A stretch of DNA of 64,000 nt from Hyphodiscus hymeniophilus (lineage: Eukaryota > Ascomycota > Leotiomycetes > Helotiales > Hyphodiscaceae), in NCBI GenBank assembly GCA_016508695.1, contig VNKQ01000010.1:248001-312000 (forward strand), in the 5' to 3' direction. The notes beneath the pieces were generated by a model that searched no databases, was not told the origin of the DNA, and saw only the letters and a list, made by a program, of their open reading frames with translations. Of this stretch, positions 10,778 to 23,571 are shown in pieces; within the stretch, counting starts at the first letter, position 1, and each line of letters begins with the position of its first letter. The position numbers and the translations under genes were made by a program.

Positions 10778-13700
10778 ATGTCGCAGCCTCATCGTTCCAT
10801 TTACGAGGCCGCAACCGCTTGCAAGCAATGCCTACAGCAGATCGCGGAGCTCTCGGGGTTATCAGCTCTCGCCCATGATGAATGGTCGCACAAGAGACTT
10901 GCTGATTTCAACTTGTGGATATCTGGCTCGGGGGCGTTGGCAAAGCATTCCCTTGACGAGAGGCTTGCTGCCCAACCTGAAGTGAGAAAAGTCCTGATCA
11001 ATGTGTTGTGTTTGCTAGAAGTTTTCCTTGGACAGTGCCAAACAGGAGGTGAGAGTCCAAAGTTTCTTTCTCACTACATGGGAACTACCAGTCACTGGTC
11101 TAATAGCCTTCACAAGCCCAGGTACTAAATGAGGGTATCCATGAGCCTTCCACTCATGCCCAAACAGAAGATGAAGTCACGGTTCCAGCTATTGGTAGAT
11201 GTACTTCGAATGATCTTTCCGAATCAATGAACGGTGTTGAAACTATCATAAATCAACTTGTTAGGATTTCAGTCGCAATCCACCGATCTGGTAATGCAGC
11301 TCGCCTTGACAGAGCAGATCAGACATACAAAGCCGACCGTCATTCCGAGCTGCGTGACCACCTCTTACTCTTGATATACGCCAACACTTTAAGTCTTCAA
11401 GAAAAGAAAGCAGGTAATATAAACTTCGATGTTTCTTCCCAGAATTTCACTGAAATTCAATTGCGGTTGATTGATGGCAACCTTCGGCGAAGGCATCGTT
11501 ACCTCTATGCCCAAAAGCGCCTGAAGAAGTACGGCGAAGAAAAAGATTCGCAATTCCATGGTCAAAAGAACCAACCAAAAAACTAGAAGGAGTCTCCTCC
11601 ACAGCAGCAACGTGCCAGCTCTGGGGGAACAGGGTTATCACCGCGCGATGATCCGCAGGAAGAACGCCATGGACCGCTCACAGAGACGAGCACTGTCCCA
11701 ACCGCCTTTGATGGCCCAATTGAGGTCCCCGCAGGCGACCAGCTCTCAATGACAGTCGCATCATCAACAAGTGGGAAGGTTGAGTATCCTCGGGGTCTCC
11801 GAATTTTAGGCCGTGACTTGTTCACATGCCCATGTTGTTGCCAGTCACTACCTGTAAAGATCTGCAGTGGTGCAAGATGGAGGGAAGTTGTTTCTTTTCG
11901 AAGGATCTCCCTCTTCCAATCCATGGCGATGAACTTGCCAACACACACAGAAAGCATCTCTCTGAGGACATATCTCCATATATGTGTGTGTTACCGGGCT
12001 GTTCTCAGCCACATCAACTATACAAGGACCGTAAGGAATGGATGGATCATATGCAAAACGAGCATACAAGCTCAAGATACTGGCTTTGTTTCGCCTGTCC
12101 TGAGCCTTCCAAATTCGACGAAGAAATATTTTTCGTCGGCCACCTCCAAGCTCAGCATAGTGATTCTATATCGCCTGATCAGATACCCATGTTCGTCTCA
12201 GAGTGTTGTTCCTTGGCGCCATTGAACATTCCTGGATGCCCGCTTTGTCCGCCCGTACTTACAGGGACCCCTGAACCTGAAGCAGGTGCTGTTCTGGAAG
12301 AGATCGCAACACACATCCACTCGTTCTCCCTCAGTTCTTTACCATGGCCGTTGCCTGGAGCGCAAGAGCAAGAGTATCTGGGGGCTTCAGAGCAAACTGC
12401 AAAAGTTGATTACTTCGACATCAACTCCAATCAAGGAAGTCTCGATCAGACAGTGCCATCCTCTTTGGAAGATGACGAGACTGACCGTGGGACTAAAACG
12501 GTGTTTTCAGTCGAAGCTGATTATGAACTGGAACTAGAGAAACTTCAAGACCGGACTCCTGAGGATCGTGGGTTGGAAAGCCCACTCGACGAACCAATTC
12601 TCGAATCCTATGAAAGTTGGGATAGTGTTTATACCGCCACCGCCAGAAGAAATGAGCAGCCTGCGGTAGAGAATGACCAAACTTTGCAGCGAATGATCGA
12701 AAAGCAGCGAGAGAAGACTCACAGTAGCCATGGAGACTGGAAGCCCGTGCCCGATAAGATCTTCGTGGCAGTCGACTTCGGTGGGTACTCTCACGTTCTT
12801 GCAGCAGCTCCTGCCCATCCCAAACTGTACAGTAGGGTATTGATCTGGCTTTTGTATAGGAGGTAGCTTCTCCGGTTTAGCGTACGTTTCTACATTAGAG
12901 GTGAGTCTAAACTTGGTCAAAACGAGCCCTGTTTCATCTGACATTGAGATCTTGCCAGCCCACCCGGCGGATAATCATCACATCACGGACAGAAGGAAAT
13001 CATGAGATCAGTAAAGTCCCAACGTGAGTCAGCTTTTCTCCTCAACCGGAAGATTAACTGCTTATATGACCCTTGCGAAAGCGTTCTCAAATATGACAAT
13101 GACGGTCTCACTGGATCATTCAAATGGGGCTTGCAAGTACCAATAACTGCAAAGAAACATGAATTGCTGACATTCGGTCTCCTGTCCCCATCCGAATTCT
13201 CAGCTCTTGCAAGATCACTCGCAAGCGACTTTGGCATGACTTCACCTGATTGGCCTACCCTCTCACGCCTCTCTGAAGATGAACGTGAGAAATTAGTAGT
13301 GGATTATCTCACGAGCCTCCGAACTTATGCTGAAAAGTCCTTACGAGCTTATATGGATTCTCATCTGCGTAACGCAATAACAACAAATTACATCATCACA
13401 ATTTCATCTATATGGTCCCAGAAGGCCCACCGCACGCTCCTATCTTGTGCAGAAAGGGCGGGCATGGGAGGTAAACACAAATTGCGCATCGTCTCGGAAC
13501 TCGATGCGATCACGATGTTTGCATTAGAGACAATCGAGACGAGTGCTCTTGCAGTGAACGATACGTTTATACTTGGTAGTTTAGGAGCTACGTGAGTATT
13601 TTATCCCTGAGTGTTGATTGATTCTTTTAACAGCCATGCAGAACCATTGAGCTAACGTCCATTACTATCAAATCTCTAAGACCGGCATCGGTGACAGAAG

Positions 13701-14904
13701 GGAACGCCCCACCCTCTGGAGCAGTCTGCGGAAGTAGTCTCATTAATAGACGGTTCGCAGCTTATTTGGATTCTAGACTTCGAAAGTATATGGAATGGAA
13801 TGAAGAACGGCAGACTTTGGCATTGGCCTATTTCGAGCACCGAATCAAATTAGACTTCACTGGTCATGAGAAGGTATTCATGCTTGATGTGCCAGGACTA
13901 CCCGACGATCCAAAGAAAGGGTTGGAAGACGAGAAGCTCAAAATACCTGCCAAGGATCTTCGCCAAATCGTATTCGATCCTGTGATCAGTGAAGTGGTGG
14001 AGCTCGTGCAGCGCCAGATCAAATCTACTCCGACCAAGGTAAAAGCGGTCGTGCTCACTGGCGGATTTAGTAAGAGCAGCTATCTTGTGGAAAAATTGAT
14101 CGAGGCAGTGGGCCCAAATGTGCAAGTCCAAGTTCTCGCGAATGGGTACGTGTTGCAATTGAGTTTTCGCTCTATCACCATTTCCATCCACAAAAGCACT
14201 TTGGATAACAAAGAGTTTCAGTTGGACTGCCGCCTTGCATGGGGCGTTGATCAGTGCATTAGCCAGCGAAAGAGAAGGTGGAGATGCCCTCAATCCGCCT
14301 ATCCGTTCAAGAATCGCTCGCAGAAGTATCGGTATCTGTGTGGTCGTGCCTTTTGATCCCAGCAGGCACAACGAAAGCACGAAGTTCTGGTCATTGAGCA
14401 GTTCAGAATATCTGACGAAAGTGATGCAATGGTTCATTGTAAAGGTATGACCGGTGGCCCTCAAATCTACGATCTGATAACCGTTTGACCCCATGAGATA
14501 GGGAGCAATCCTGCCACCTCCTGAAAGGGATCAGCATATAAGTTTATATTCCTCCTATGTACAGAATGTTCTTGAAGGTCCTCCGAGATCAGTCGGTGTC
14601 AAAATATTCAGCTGCGATGATCCAGTGCCGCCAGAACAAAAAACTGAATGTGAGTATCTAGTTGAATGGAAGTAGAGGGAAATCTGACAAAAGACTAGTT
14701 GTCAGGCCTTTACTTAAGCTTTCGGCAGATCTCAGCATGATACCGCAAGAGTCATTCCGGAAAGAAAAGACCCCGTCCGGCAAAGAGTACTATCACGTCG
14801 ATTACAAGATTGAAACACACTTGGGCTCCAACGACACGAAGTTTAATTTCATTTACGGCGGCAAGAGCTACGCCACATTTAACATGGAACTTAGTTGTGT
14901 ATAA
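10778..14904 (+). CDS. C2H2 zinc-finger region fused to a divergent Hsp70 ATPase domain
   Basis: ATG 10778 opens a fungal N-terminal helical domain (LADFNLWISGSGA, then ISVAIHRSG and LIDGNLRRRHRYLYAQK). After a low-complexity stretch come Cys/His fingers (CPCCCQ, CVLPGC, HMQNEH, CFACPEPSKFDEE) and an acidic linker. With no stop in the linker the frame enters KIFVAVDFGGSFSGLAYVSTLE, the first nucleotide-binding motif of Hsp70, followed by the subdomain patterns ALRTYAEKS-like, VSELDAITMFALE and the adenosine motif VVLTGGFSKSSYL. Introns include 11049-11116, about 12788-12870 and several later ones; the end at 14904 is SCV-stop. The phosphate-2 loop normally DxGGGT reads LGSLGAT, so ATP hydrolysis is doubtful. 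One in-frame TAG (11584-11586) lies between the N-terminal domain and the fingers; a weak 90-nt intron (11529-11618) could remove it. It may instead be two genes, the second starting near 12690. Confidence 0.65.
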
Positions 14905-15144
14905 AATCTGTTAGTGGACTGAACGGATTCTAACAGCCAAGAAACTCGCCCTTTTTAAAGCGATGACATGATCTAATTGAGATACTGGAGACAGCCTGTG
15001 AAGACACTATGTTCAGAAGCACGAAAAGTGTAGATATGTTCAAGAGAAAAGGCGCTCCGCTATATATATGACCAGACGTCAATGGAAATCGCCATTGCTT
15101 GGATTTATATACCACTTAGTACCACTCAGCATCCAGCTACTATT

Positions 15145-16358
<1,214 letters not shown>

Positions 16359-17332
16359 GATAACAGCTGTGTGTTGATTGATTTTCGGAGTTGCATCAAG
16401 CAACGTTGATCAGTTATATACACTCCCTGCTGCAGAAGCGAAAGTCTGGATACCAAGCCTTCATTCAGGCAGTTGTGTGCGAACTGTGGTAGTTTATGTT
16501 TTCACGCGCAGCCACCCGGAGGGAAATGAATATATCCGCACAGCGATCGTCCTATAAAGAGTAGACTTTAGGTTCGTTCGGTTCCGTTTCGGGTTTAAGA
16601 CTCAATGCCATCTATAGAACAGTGATCGAAAGATAATTTCGAGCACACAGCCGGAGAGTGAAAGCAGATCAGCCGGCTTTTGCCAAAACTAAAGTCAAGA
16701 CAAATGACCATATATTCCTTACTTCACGTGGACTTCCCACTTGGGGCAACGCTAGTTGCCGGACATTTAATATCATGGACTACCAGTGATAGGTCACTCT
16801 CCGCAACTTATTGTCATTGTAGGGGGTGGCGTTGGGATAAGGCATTGCCCCTCGTTCCAAGAGTAGATTGCCGACAAGGACCCCGGCTAAGGTGTTCCGG
16901 ATAAAGTCATATTACCCCCTTCAATTATCAAAATCTCGGCCTCAGCAATATCAAGACTTCTTAATAATAGGACAGAAATAGTTGTGGCCAAGGAATAGAT
17001 TGAGTCTAGACATGAGAAAAAAGGTTGGATGGTCAGCAGCTGTCGGGCGCATCGAGCATGTAAAAGAAAGAATATAGAAGCCCAGAGTTATTGCTAAAAT
17101 GGGTTGTCTTTGCTTCGGTGTAAAGGAAGTGAAGGGGCTTTTCCACTTGTAAATAGTGAGAAGCTTCATTTAAATGGAAGCGCAATATGAAATATCAATA
17201 AAGTGATCGTGAATGAGATCACTATGATTAGCAACTCCACAACGCTCTCATCTTTGTCAATATTTCTGTATTCTGATAGGTTACGCATATCGTCCGGCAA
17301 GACATCCACCGGCAAAGTAAACGCTCTGGACA
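16359..17332. other. Intergenic, xylanase upstream region
   Basis: Promoter and upstream DNA of the xylanase gene; contains the TATA-like and GGCTAA sequences noted there. No coding sequence seen. Confidence 0.4.
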
Positions 17333-17821
17333 ATGTACCCGCAAGGTATGTGGGTGTGTGCTTGTACAACTGGCCCGCACTGTCAGACTTCAACTAATCG
17401 AATTGTCAATAAAGCAACAAGAAGAGTGAACATACACTCGCTCAAATTAAGGCACAGTGTAACGAATAAAGAAATAAATTCATACAATGACAACGCGGCA
17501 GAAGCAGCAGGTCTCGGAAAATACCGCTTCTCCATATTTCAAAGACCAATGGTGAAGACAAAATGGCAGATTCGAAGTTTTGCTGCACCGCGACTGCTCT
17601 TCATAGGTAAAATGTGTTTGAAATTTGAGATAAGGAACGTCACTTCGACCTCCTCAATCAAAGGAGAGCATGACTTGGCTCTTATGTGTAAGGAACACTC
17701 ATCCTCTCAGAATGAAAGCGACTCCATAAATGCCGCAAATGCACCTAACATTGCAACATACGAAGACTTCGCAGATATTGACGACACCAACCCTATCAAA
17801 TCATCTCTTGCTCAAAGGTAG
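17333..17821 (+). CDS. Unrecognised 162-codon ORF
   Basis: An uninterrupted frame from ATG 17333 to TAG 17819-17821 in A+T-rich intergenic DNA. The product is basic in the first half and Ser/Asn/Asp-rich in the second (ending NPIKSSLAQR). I recognise no domain, signal peptide or membrane segment. On the opposite strand (17393-17166) there is a short frame ending in a hydrophobic stretch (LLIIVISFTITLLIFHIA), preceded by an intron-like sequence, so the region might equally hold the 3' end of a decayed minus-strand membrane-protein gene. Either reading is weak. Confidence 0.2.
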   Translation: MYPQGMWVCACTTGPHCQTSTNRIVNKATRRVNIHSLKLRHSVTNKEINSYNDNAAEAAGLGKYRFSIFQRPMVKTKWQIRSFAAPRLLFIGKMCLKFEIRNVTSTSSIKGEHDLALMCKEHSSSQNESDSINAANAPNIATYEDFADIDDTNPIKSSLAQR

Positions 17822-18125
17822 TCTCCTCGGCTGATCTCAAAGCTCGAGGAGCTTTCTTCAGCGACTACTTTTCAGCCTCACTCCGAATCGCCGTCAATCA
17901 GCTCAAGTTGGCTCTTTCGGGGCTTTCGGACCCAAGAAGAAGTCCGGTCGAAAAATTGAAAACACGTGACGAGATCATGATGACCAACAAGTGCCTGGAA
18001 ATTGTCAAGCAAACTCCAACCCCCCATTCACCTTGTCCACTCCACTAAAAACAAGGCTCTATCAATTTTGCAGCCTCCCCGAACAAAATGTAGCTCCTCG
18101 CCCCCTTCTCTTCTCCAACATATCA

Positions 18126-19082
18126 ATGCGCCCAATCCTTCTCTCCCTCCTCTTCACGCCAATCCTACGCACATCCTATCCAATCTCAGCCGCGATCGCA
18201 ACCGCAGGCGCCCGTCGTTTCTCTTTCCCACCACTTACATACCCCGACTGCCGCCGAAACTTCACCTGCGCAGCCCCCTCCCTGCAGGACTTCCGGGTCA
18301 TAATGTCCGATCTTAAGGCTGAGGACATGGACGAGGTGGAACGATTGGCTGAGCCTGCGGTACCCTGTGAGGGTGAGATGCTTGGGAAGAACGCGGGACG
18401 GGAAGAAGCGCTCAAGGAGGCTGAGGAGGCCAAGAAGGAAGAGGAGCCGCCGTTGCCCAAGCTAAGCGCTGCGGAGTTCAGGGCGTACAACAGCATGGCG
18501 GAGCATATGAATTACTTTGTCAGTTCCCAACCTGTGCCACGGTCCCGTTTCAATTCGAATTGGAGCTGGGGTCGTGGTTCGTGGACGTTCCATGAGAGTA
18601 AACCTCTCAGAGATAGAGGCTGATATGACAATTCTTACCAACAGCACAACAACTTCCGCCGGTCTTGGACCATATTGCACGATGCGTGCGTCAATAACAA
18701 ACGCCCGTCTAACATCTCCCTTAAACAATTCATCACTACGGGTCTCGAATTCGTCTCGCACCTCTCCATGCACCACGGTATAGAAGAACAGCACGTCTTC
18801 CCCTTCCTCGCAAGGAAGATGCCTGAGTTTGAGACTGGGCGCAATGCAGCGGAGCTCTTGAGACAACATCGAGAGATTCATGCCGGACTGGTTGTGTTTG
18901 AGGAGTATCTGAAGAGGTGTAGGAGCGGAGAGACAGAGTTGGAACTAAAGGTGCTGAAGGAGAAAATGGATTTTTGGGGAGATGTGCTTTGGAAGCATTT
19001 GGACCAGGAGGTTAAGACGCTTGGGGCGGAGAACATGAGGAAGTATTGGACTTTGGATGAGATGAGAAGGATGCCTATGTAG
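18126..19082 (+). CDS. Hemerythrin-like (HHE domain) protein
   Basis: Predicted non-haem di-iron four-helix protein; family members bind oxygen or sense oxygen and redox state. Two exons, 18126-18518 and 18645-19082, total 276 codons. Metal-ligand candidates occur in order: His in MAEHMNYFH, HHGIEEQHVFP (His-x3-Glu-x-x-His pattern), HREIH and WKHLDQE. The domain covers about residues 115-250. ATG 18126 gives an Arg/Ser/Pro-rich leader of about 60 residues that could be a mitochondrial or membrane-targeting sequence. ATG 18304 (MSDLKAEDMDEVE) would give a plain cytosolic form and may be the real start. Residues 60-110 are Glu/Lys-rich. The intron uses the donor GTCAGT. Confidence 0.85.
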
Positions 19083-19428
19083 ATCGTAGAAGCAAGAATC
19101 CTTGTTTCAGACTAGCTGGTCTTATGGGGGCGTCAAGAGATGAGATGAATAATTATAAATGACATAGTCTTAATTCAAATGTTGTCGTATTGAGTGATGG
19201 GTTACTATATATGCTTTCCTACATCATGCTCGCTAGGAGGTATCTACAAAGCAGAGACTGCAAATCGGAAAGCCCCGTACAACTCGTCGCAGATGCCGCG
19301 TATCATTAATATATGAGAAAAAACCCCGTCCTCTAGATATGCATCCATGATCGCTCGCTAGTATATGTATGATGCTCGTTGGCTCTTTAGTCACCAAAGG
19401 AAATTTCGTCAGGTCGTTAACTCGCCGT
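19083..19428. other. Intergenic between convergent genes
   Basis: About 350 bases of 3' UTR sequence shared by the convergent hemerythrin-like and noxR genes. Nothing else seen. Confidence 0.4.
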
Positions 19429-21272
19429 TCAAACTTCTTGTATCCAGACCTGCGTTACGTTAGCCACGGCTCTCTACGTTCGTGTTAGATTAGAGGTAGA
19501 GAATGCAAGACCTACATCCAGCTTTCCCATATCCAAACGCTCCTTCTTTGCCTGAGACTTGACACCCATAATCACCATCTCCAAATCATCCTGATCGCCC
19601 AACGTAACCATATCTCCGGTCGGCACATCATCGTCCTTGACCTTGATCTTGAAACGTTTCCGTAAACCAAACTTCTCCCTAATCTTATCCACAAAGTCCG
19701 GGAATTCAATTGCAGGTCCAATCATGATATATCGCACATCGTCAGCATGAACCTTGACACGAATCTTGCGGACGTCAGGCCTCCTTGATTGAGCTCGGCC
19801 AGATGTTGACGTTGCTCGCGATCGTGGAGGTCGATTTGATACCATCTCAAATTCATTCTCATCGAAGGAGCCATCGTCGTAGTCGCTGGCGTATTCATCT
19901 TCCTCTTCGATGTACCGCGGCATTCTGGGCTTTGCGGCCGATCTGGCGCCTCGTGAGTTTCGATACATATCGTACAGCTCCCCTGGGTATTCGTCCTCCT
20001 CCTCTTCATCGGATGCCCTCCTGCGAGGTGGACCTCGTGAACCACTCCTCTGGGTATGTTGCCTTGCTGGGGGTCCTCTGGGCTCGGATGCTGTTCTCGT
20101 GGTTCCCAATCTCTGTGGTTGCTGTTGCGGCTCGTCACGAATTTCGTAACGTTCTTGTGGACGTGCTTTCTCAATATTGAGTTTCGCTGGCATTGGTTTA
20201 GGACCGTTCCGAACAGAAGCTCCTCGACTCATTTGACTGGAAGTAGACGACTTCTCAGACTCGGGAGGCGGCGTAGGAGGGAAGACATTGCGATTGAGAG
20301 GTGGCTCCGACTGTTGACGTTTGCTCTGAAGGCCAGGCTTCACAAGGTTCGTAGCAGCGAAAGACAAATTCTCTGTTGGTCGATCGTCCTTGACATCCGC
20401 CACCAATTTGCCCGCCTGCAATTATTAGCGATGCGATGCGAAGTGTTGAGAGCAAGAAACTCACATTTTTGATCTCGGATCCTGCGAAACCTGTAAACGC
20501 ATTTGATCGATCCGAAGCTGCAACTAATCGTGCTTTGCCCAGGTAGTCCTTGGTCTTCAAATTCTTAACCTTGGCCTGGTTGGGCCGATATACGACACCG
20601 ACTGGTATCGAGAAAACTGTGTAACCCTAAGACATGTCAGCTATACCCAGTGATTTATAAATTCTCCACATACCTCTGCTTCTTCCTTAATCGCCTCATC
20701 AATCACATTGTGATCTTCAACAACCTTTTCCTTGACGGCAAAGGAGAAATCCTGCATTCCAGCCTCCTTTTGTTGAAGATATATATAACATAGACCACGG
20801 TTGAACAGAACCTCGCAAGAGTATAACTTGAACATCAGACCCAGTTGAGCATAATCAATCATGTTATTCCCTCTCAGGTAAAGTAGAGTGTCGTTGAAAT
20901 TCGCCAATGCCTCCTCGAAGTCGCCAACCAGGAAATTCGAGACACCTTGTTGAAAATATGCCACAGCGAGATACTGATCCAGCCGTACAGCCCTCTGATA
21001 GCATTCGACCTTGCATCCATTAGATCTTGGTTGCGCCAAGAGAAGGGAATGATACTGACAGCTTTCTCATGTTGTCCAAGAGTGGCATGAATAACACCGC
21101 AATTGAACAGGATCTTCGATGTATCCGAGATCCCATCAAACTCCTTCAAGGCGTCGTCAAACTCATTATTATCGTAGTGGCCAAGGGCTGCCACCCAAGT
21201 CTCGATTTCCTACTCCAACATCAGTCTCTGTCCTTAAACCATCTGCGCACGACTCACTTGTTTCAAAGACAT
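19429..21272 (-). CDS. noxR: NADPH oxidase regulatory subunit NoxR (p67phox-like)
   Basis: Activator of the fungal NADPH oxidases NoxA/NoxB, acting with Rac at the plasma membrane or ER in hyphal development and infection. Six exons: 21272-21258, 21209-21060, 21009-20674, 20626-20465, 20415-19516 and 19449-19429, together 527 codons. The N-terminus (MSLKQEIETWVAALGHYDNN) begins a block of TPR repeats (KILFNCGVIHATLGQHEKAV, AYFQQGVSNFLVGDFEEAL, VLFNRGLCYIYLQQKEAG), followed by an activation region (YTVFSIPVGVVYRP), a long Pro/Arg/Ser-rich disordered middle with an acidic patch, and a C-terminal PB1-type domain (KIRVKVHADDVRYIMI, FGLRKRFKIKVKDDD). The seven-codon last exon supplies the conserved VWIQEV end. 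The intron at 21059 uses a GTCAGT donor. The unusually long gene-free region upstream may hold regulatory DNA. Confidence 0.95.
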
Positions 21273-23571
21273 GATGAGATCCGACTTGCAACTTCTCGTG
21301 GTTTTTTTTCTCTCCAAAAGCCGGTCGCCTTGTTAGCGACCAGCCGTCAACGGATGTGAACTCGAAATACGTCCGGAGTATTCGCTCAAATATTCGTCCG
21401 GCCTGTGGTGTCTGGAAAGTTCAGCCCGCCGTGCGCTTCTGGGTCGTCCCAAGCCTAGTTTATGCCTCTATCCGATGCCTGCTATCCCAAGGACCTAAAC
21501 GTTGTGGCTAGAAGTATATCGCTTCTTGGCTTAGTCGTGAACCAGGTCGCCGTCGACTTCCTATATGGTGATTGTTGAAGTATTGTGGTCTCTGCGAGAG
21601 TTGAAGGTAGAGAGAGTGTCGATGATCGTCGGTAAGATCAGGGGAGAGTTGTGAGACTATCGAAAAGACTGGATGATTTGTAGAGAAAGGTGGTAGAAGG
21701 TCCGGTACAATCACGACTGGCTAGCAGTTGGTGATGGGAGAAATGAATGGCTGGATTCCTGTGCAGCGCGTAATAGACTGTCGAATTGGTAGGGTAGCGG
21801 GGGGAGGTGGCTTGGTCCAAGCTGAAGGGATACTCTTTCATGCAAATGTGGGAGTAATGCATCTATTGGTACTTTGCTGTGACGGCACAGTGGGAGGGGC
21901 CGAAAGCGAGGGCGAGGAACTGGAAACAGTCTGGTCAAGATGCAGAAGCAGACGCAGCAGAGGCAGGAAGTGATAGTAGAGGGTTCTTGTTCTGGGTGCT
22001 TATTTTGGTTCTTGGGCCGAGTGAGGTGTGAACAGGTTGGGGGCTTGTCCGTCGCTGCTTGAAAGGGAGCTTAAACAGGAGATCTGGAGACGCTGGACCG
22101 GGGGACTGTACGTGTGTCGTCTGTATGCTGGGTATCTCGACGCCACAGCAGCCAGTACAATGTGCTGACTGTAGCGTATGCACTGTATGTACAGTACTGT
22201 ATCTTAATCTTCGCGGTGATCAGATTGATTAAGAGGAGGACTCGGACTTGGTAACTGGGACAGGCTACACTGCATAGGGCGTATCACAGTGCTAGACTTC
22301 CGAAAGAGGTGCTGTGCTCTTGGCCATGACTGGGCCTTTTCTTCGTTCTCCTGCGACTCTGTTCAGCCACCAACATTTCTCCTGCAACGGACCTGAGGGA
22401 CCACGACTTGGGGAACTCGAATCCCCGCCCACCACATGCGATCGTCGTGCAAGAGGGGCCTGGCCCAGGGTTTGTCCGTCCACAGTGTTCGTTCAAAGCA
22501 GCGAGTGTTCCAGCAGGGGGATGTTCCGGCCGATTGGTTTGACAAGGCTTACGCTTCTGCTTCTGTGTCAAGAGGCGTTCCAGGGCGCGTACGGAGGTAA
22601 AAGTGTTGGACGTGTGCACAACTTCTGCACAAAGAAAGTCACAATGTGTGCTTCGAATGCCTCTCTTTGCGCCGCTCATGTGGATCCAATTCGACCGCTT
22701 CCAAGATACCAGAGATCGGTCGATTTTTGAAGCTATTCCACATCACCTGCCCAGTGTGCACTCGTATCCGTTGCTCTAGAGGGGCTGTGGGACGGGACGT
22801 AAGGAAGGAGGCAGAGTCCTTCGACTCGTGAGTCGTCACAATCTCGAGGATGGAGCCACCCGACTCGAGTAGTCGAGGAAACTCGAGTGAAGTTGGGCTG
22901 TCAACTTTGAGGTCAGCACATTGCACCAGCCATCTGGCCACAACCTGCTCGTCATCCATACAACCTACTCTCAACAACCTCAGGGATCTAATCAGATCTG
23001 ATTAGTTTTGCTTGTAAAGGAGGCTTGGCGAGTCTCGGGGGGCTTCTCGAAACCTCGCTTGCGCCTCAGCCTGTTTGAGGATGCCCACGAACCGGCCCTT
23101 CGTCAAGCTTTTCGGACATTTCTCAATATCAGATCTACTAATATGACAGTCCCTGGAGGAATCGCTCGTCTGCGTTACAACCGGTGTAGATCGTCAAAAC
23201 AAGACGGGTTTCTCAACTTAATGCAGAATATCCAATGATGCCAAAAGGGGACTCACCAGTGGACACTTTCTTATTCGTCTTGTTTAGGACTCAATATGAT
23301 CTGCTTAAAGCTGTGCCAGACGACGAACAAGCAATTCTTGGCGTATCCACTTGCATGGCTTTGATACTGGGTTGGAAACGCATGAAGGCAGAACGTTTGA
23401 CGGCATCCGATTTGAGATTTGGTTGAAGCTGACACTTGTTCTAGAGCACTTCATTGTTCTTCGGTATCTACTCTGACAAACCTATCAGCGCATTGCCAGA
23501 GGCCATAACTCGTCCGACACTTCTGATCGTCTGATATATGATCAGAGCATTTCTTTTGTGCCTCATCTTCC
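21273..23571. other. Gene-free 2.3 kb upstream of noxR
   Basis: No exon series, tRNA or repeat that I can support. Several open frames on both strands (for example 22314-22730) lack recognisable domains and overlap one another in antisense, which suggests chance. The stretch probably contains the noxR promoter and a long leader, plus the 3' flank of the CCS1 gene. It could also hide a non-coding RNA. Confidence 0.35.

Noticed and set aside
22410..22426. tRNA T-arm-like sequence on the minus strand (GGGGATTCGAGTTCCCC)
   Set aside because: The stem-loop is perfect, but no matching acceptor, D or anticodon arms are found upstream on that strand.
22314..22730. 138-codon plus-strand frame and its antisense partner
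   Set aside because: Both strands are open over the same stretch, no domain, no splice context; likely chance in G+C-rich DNA.
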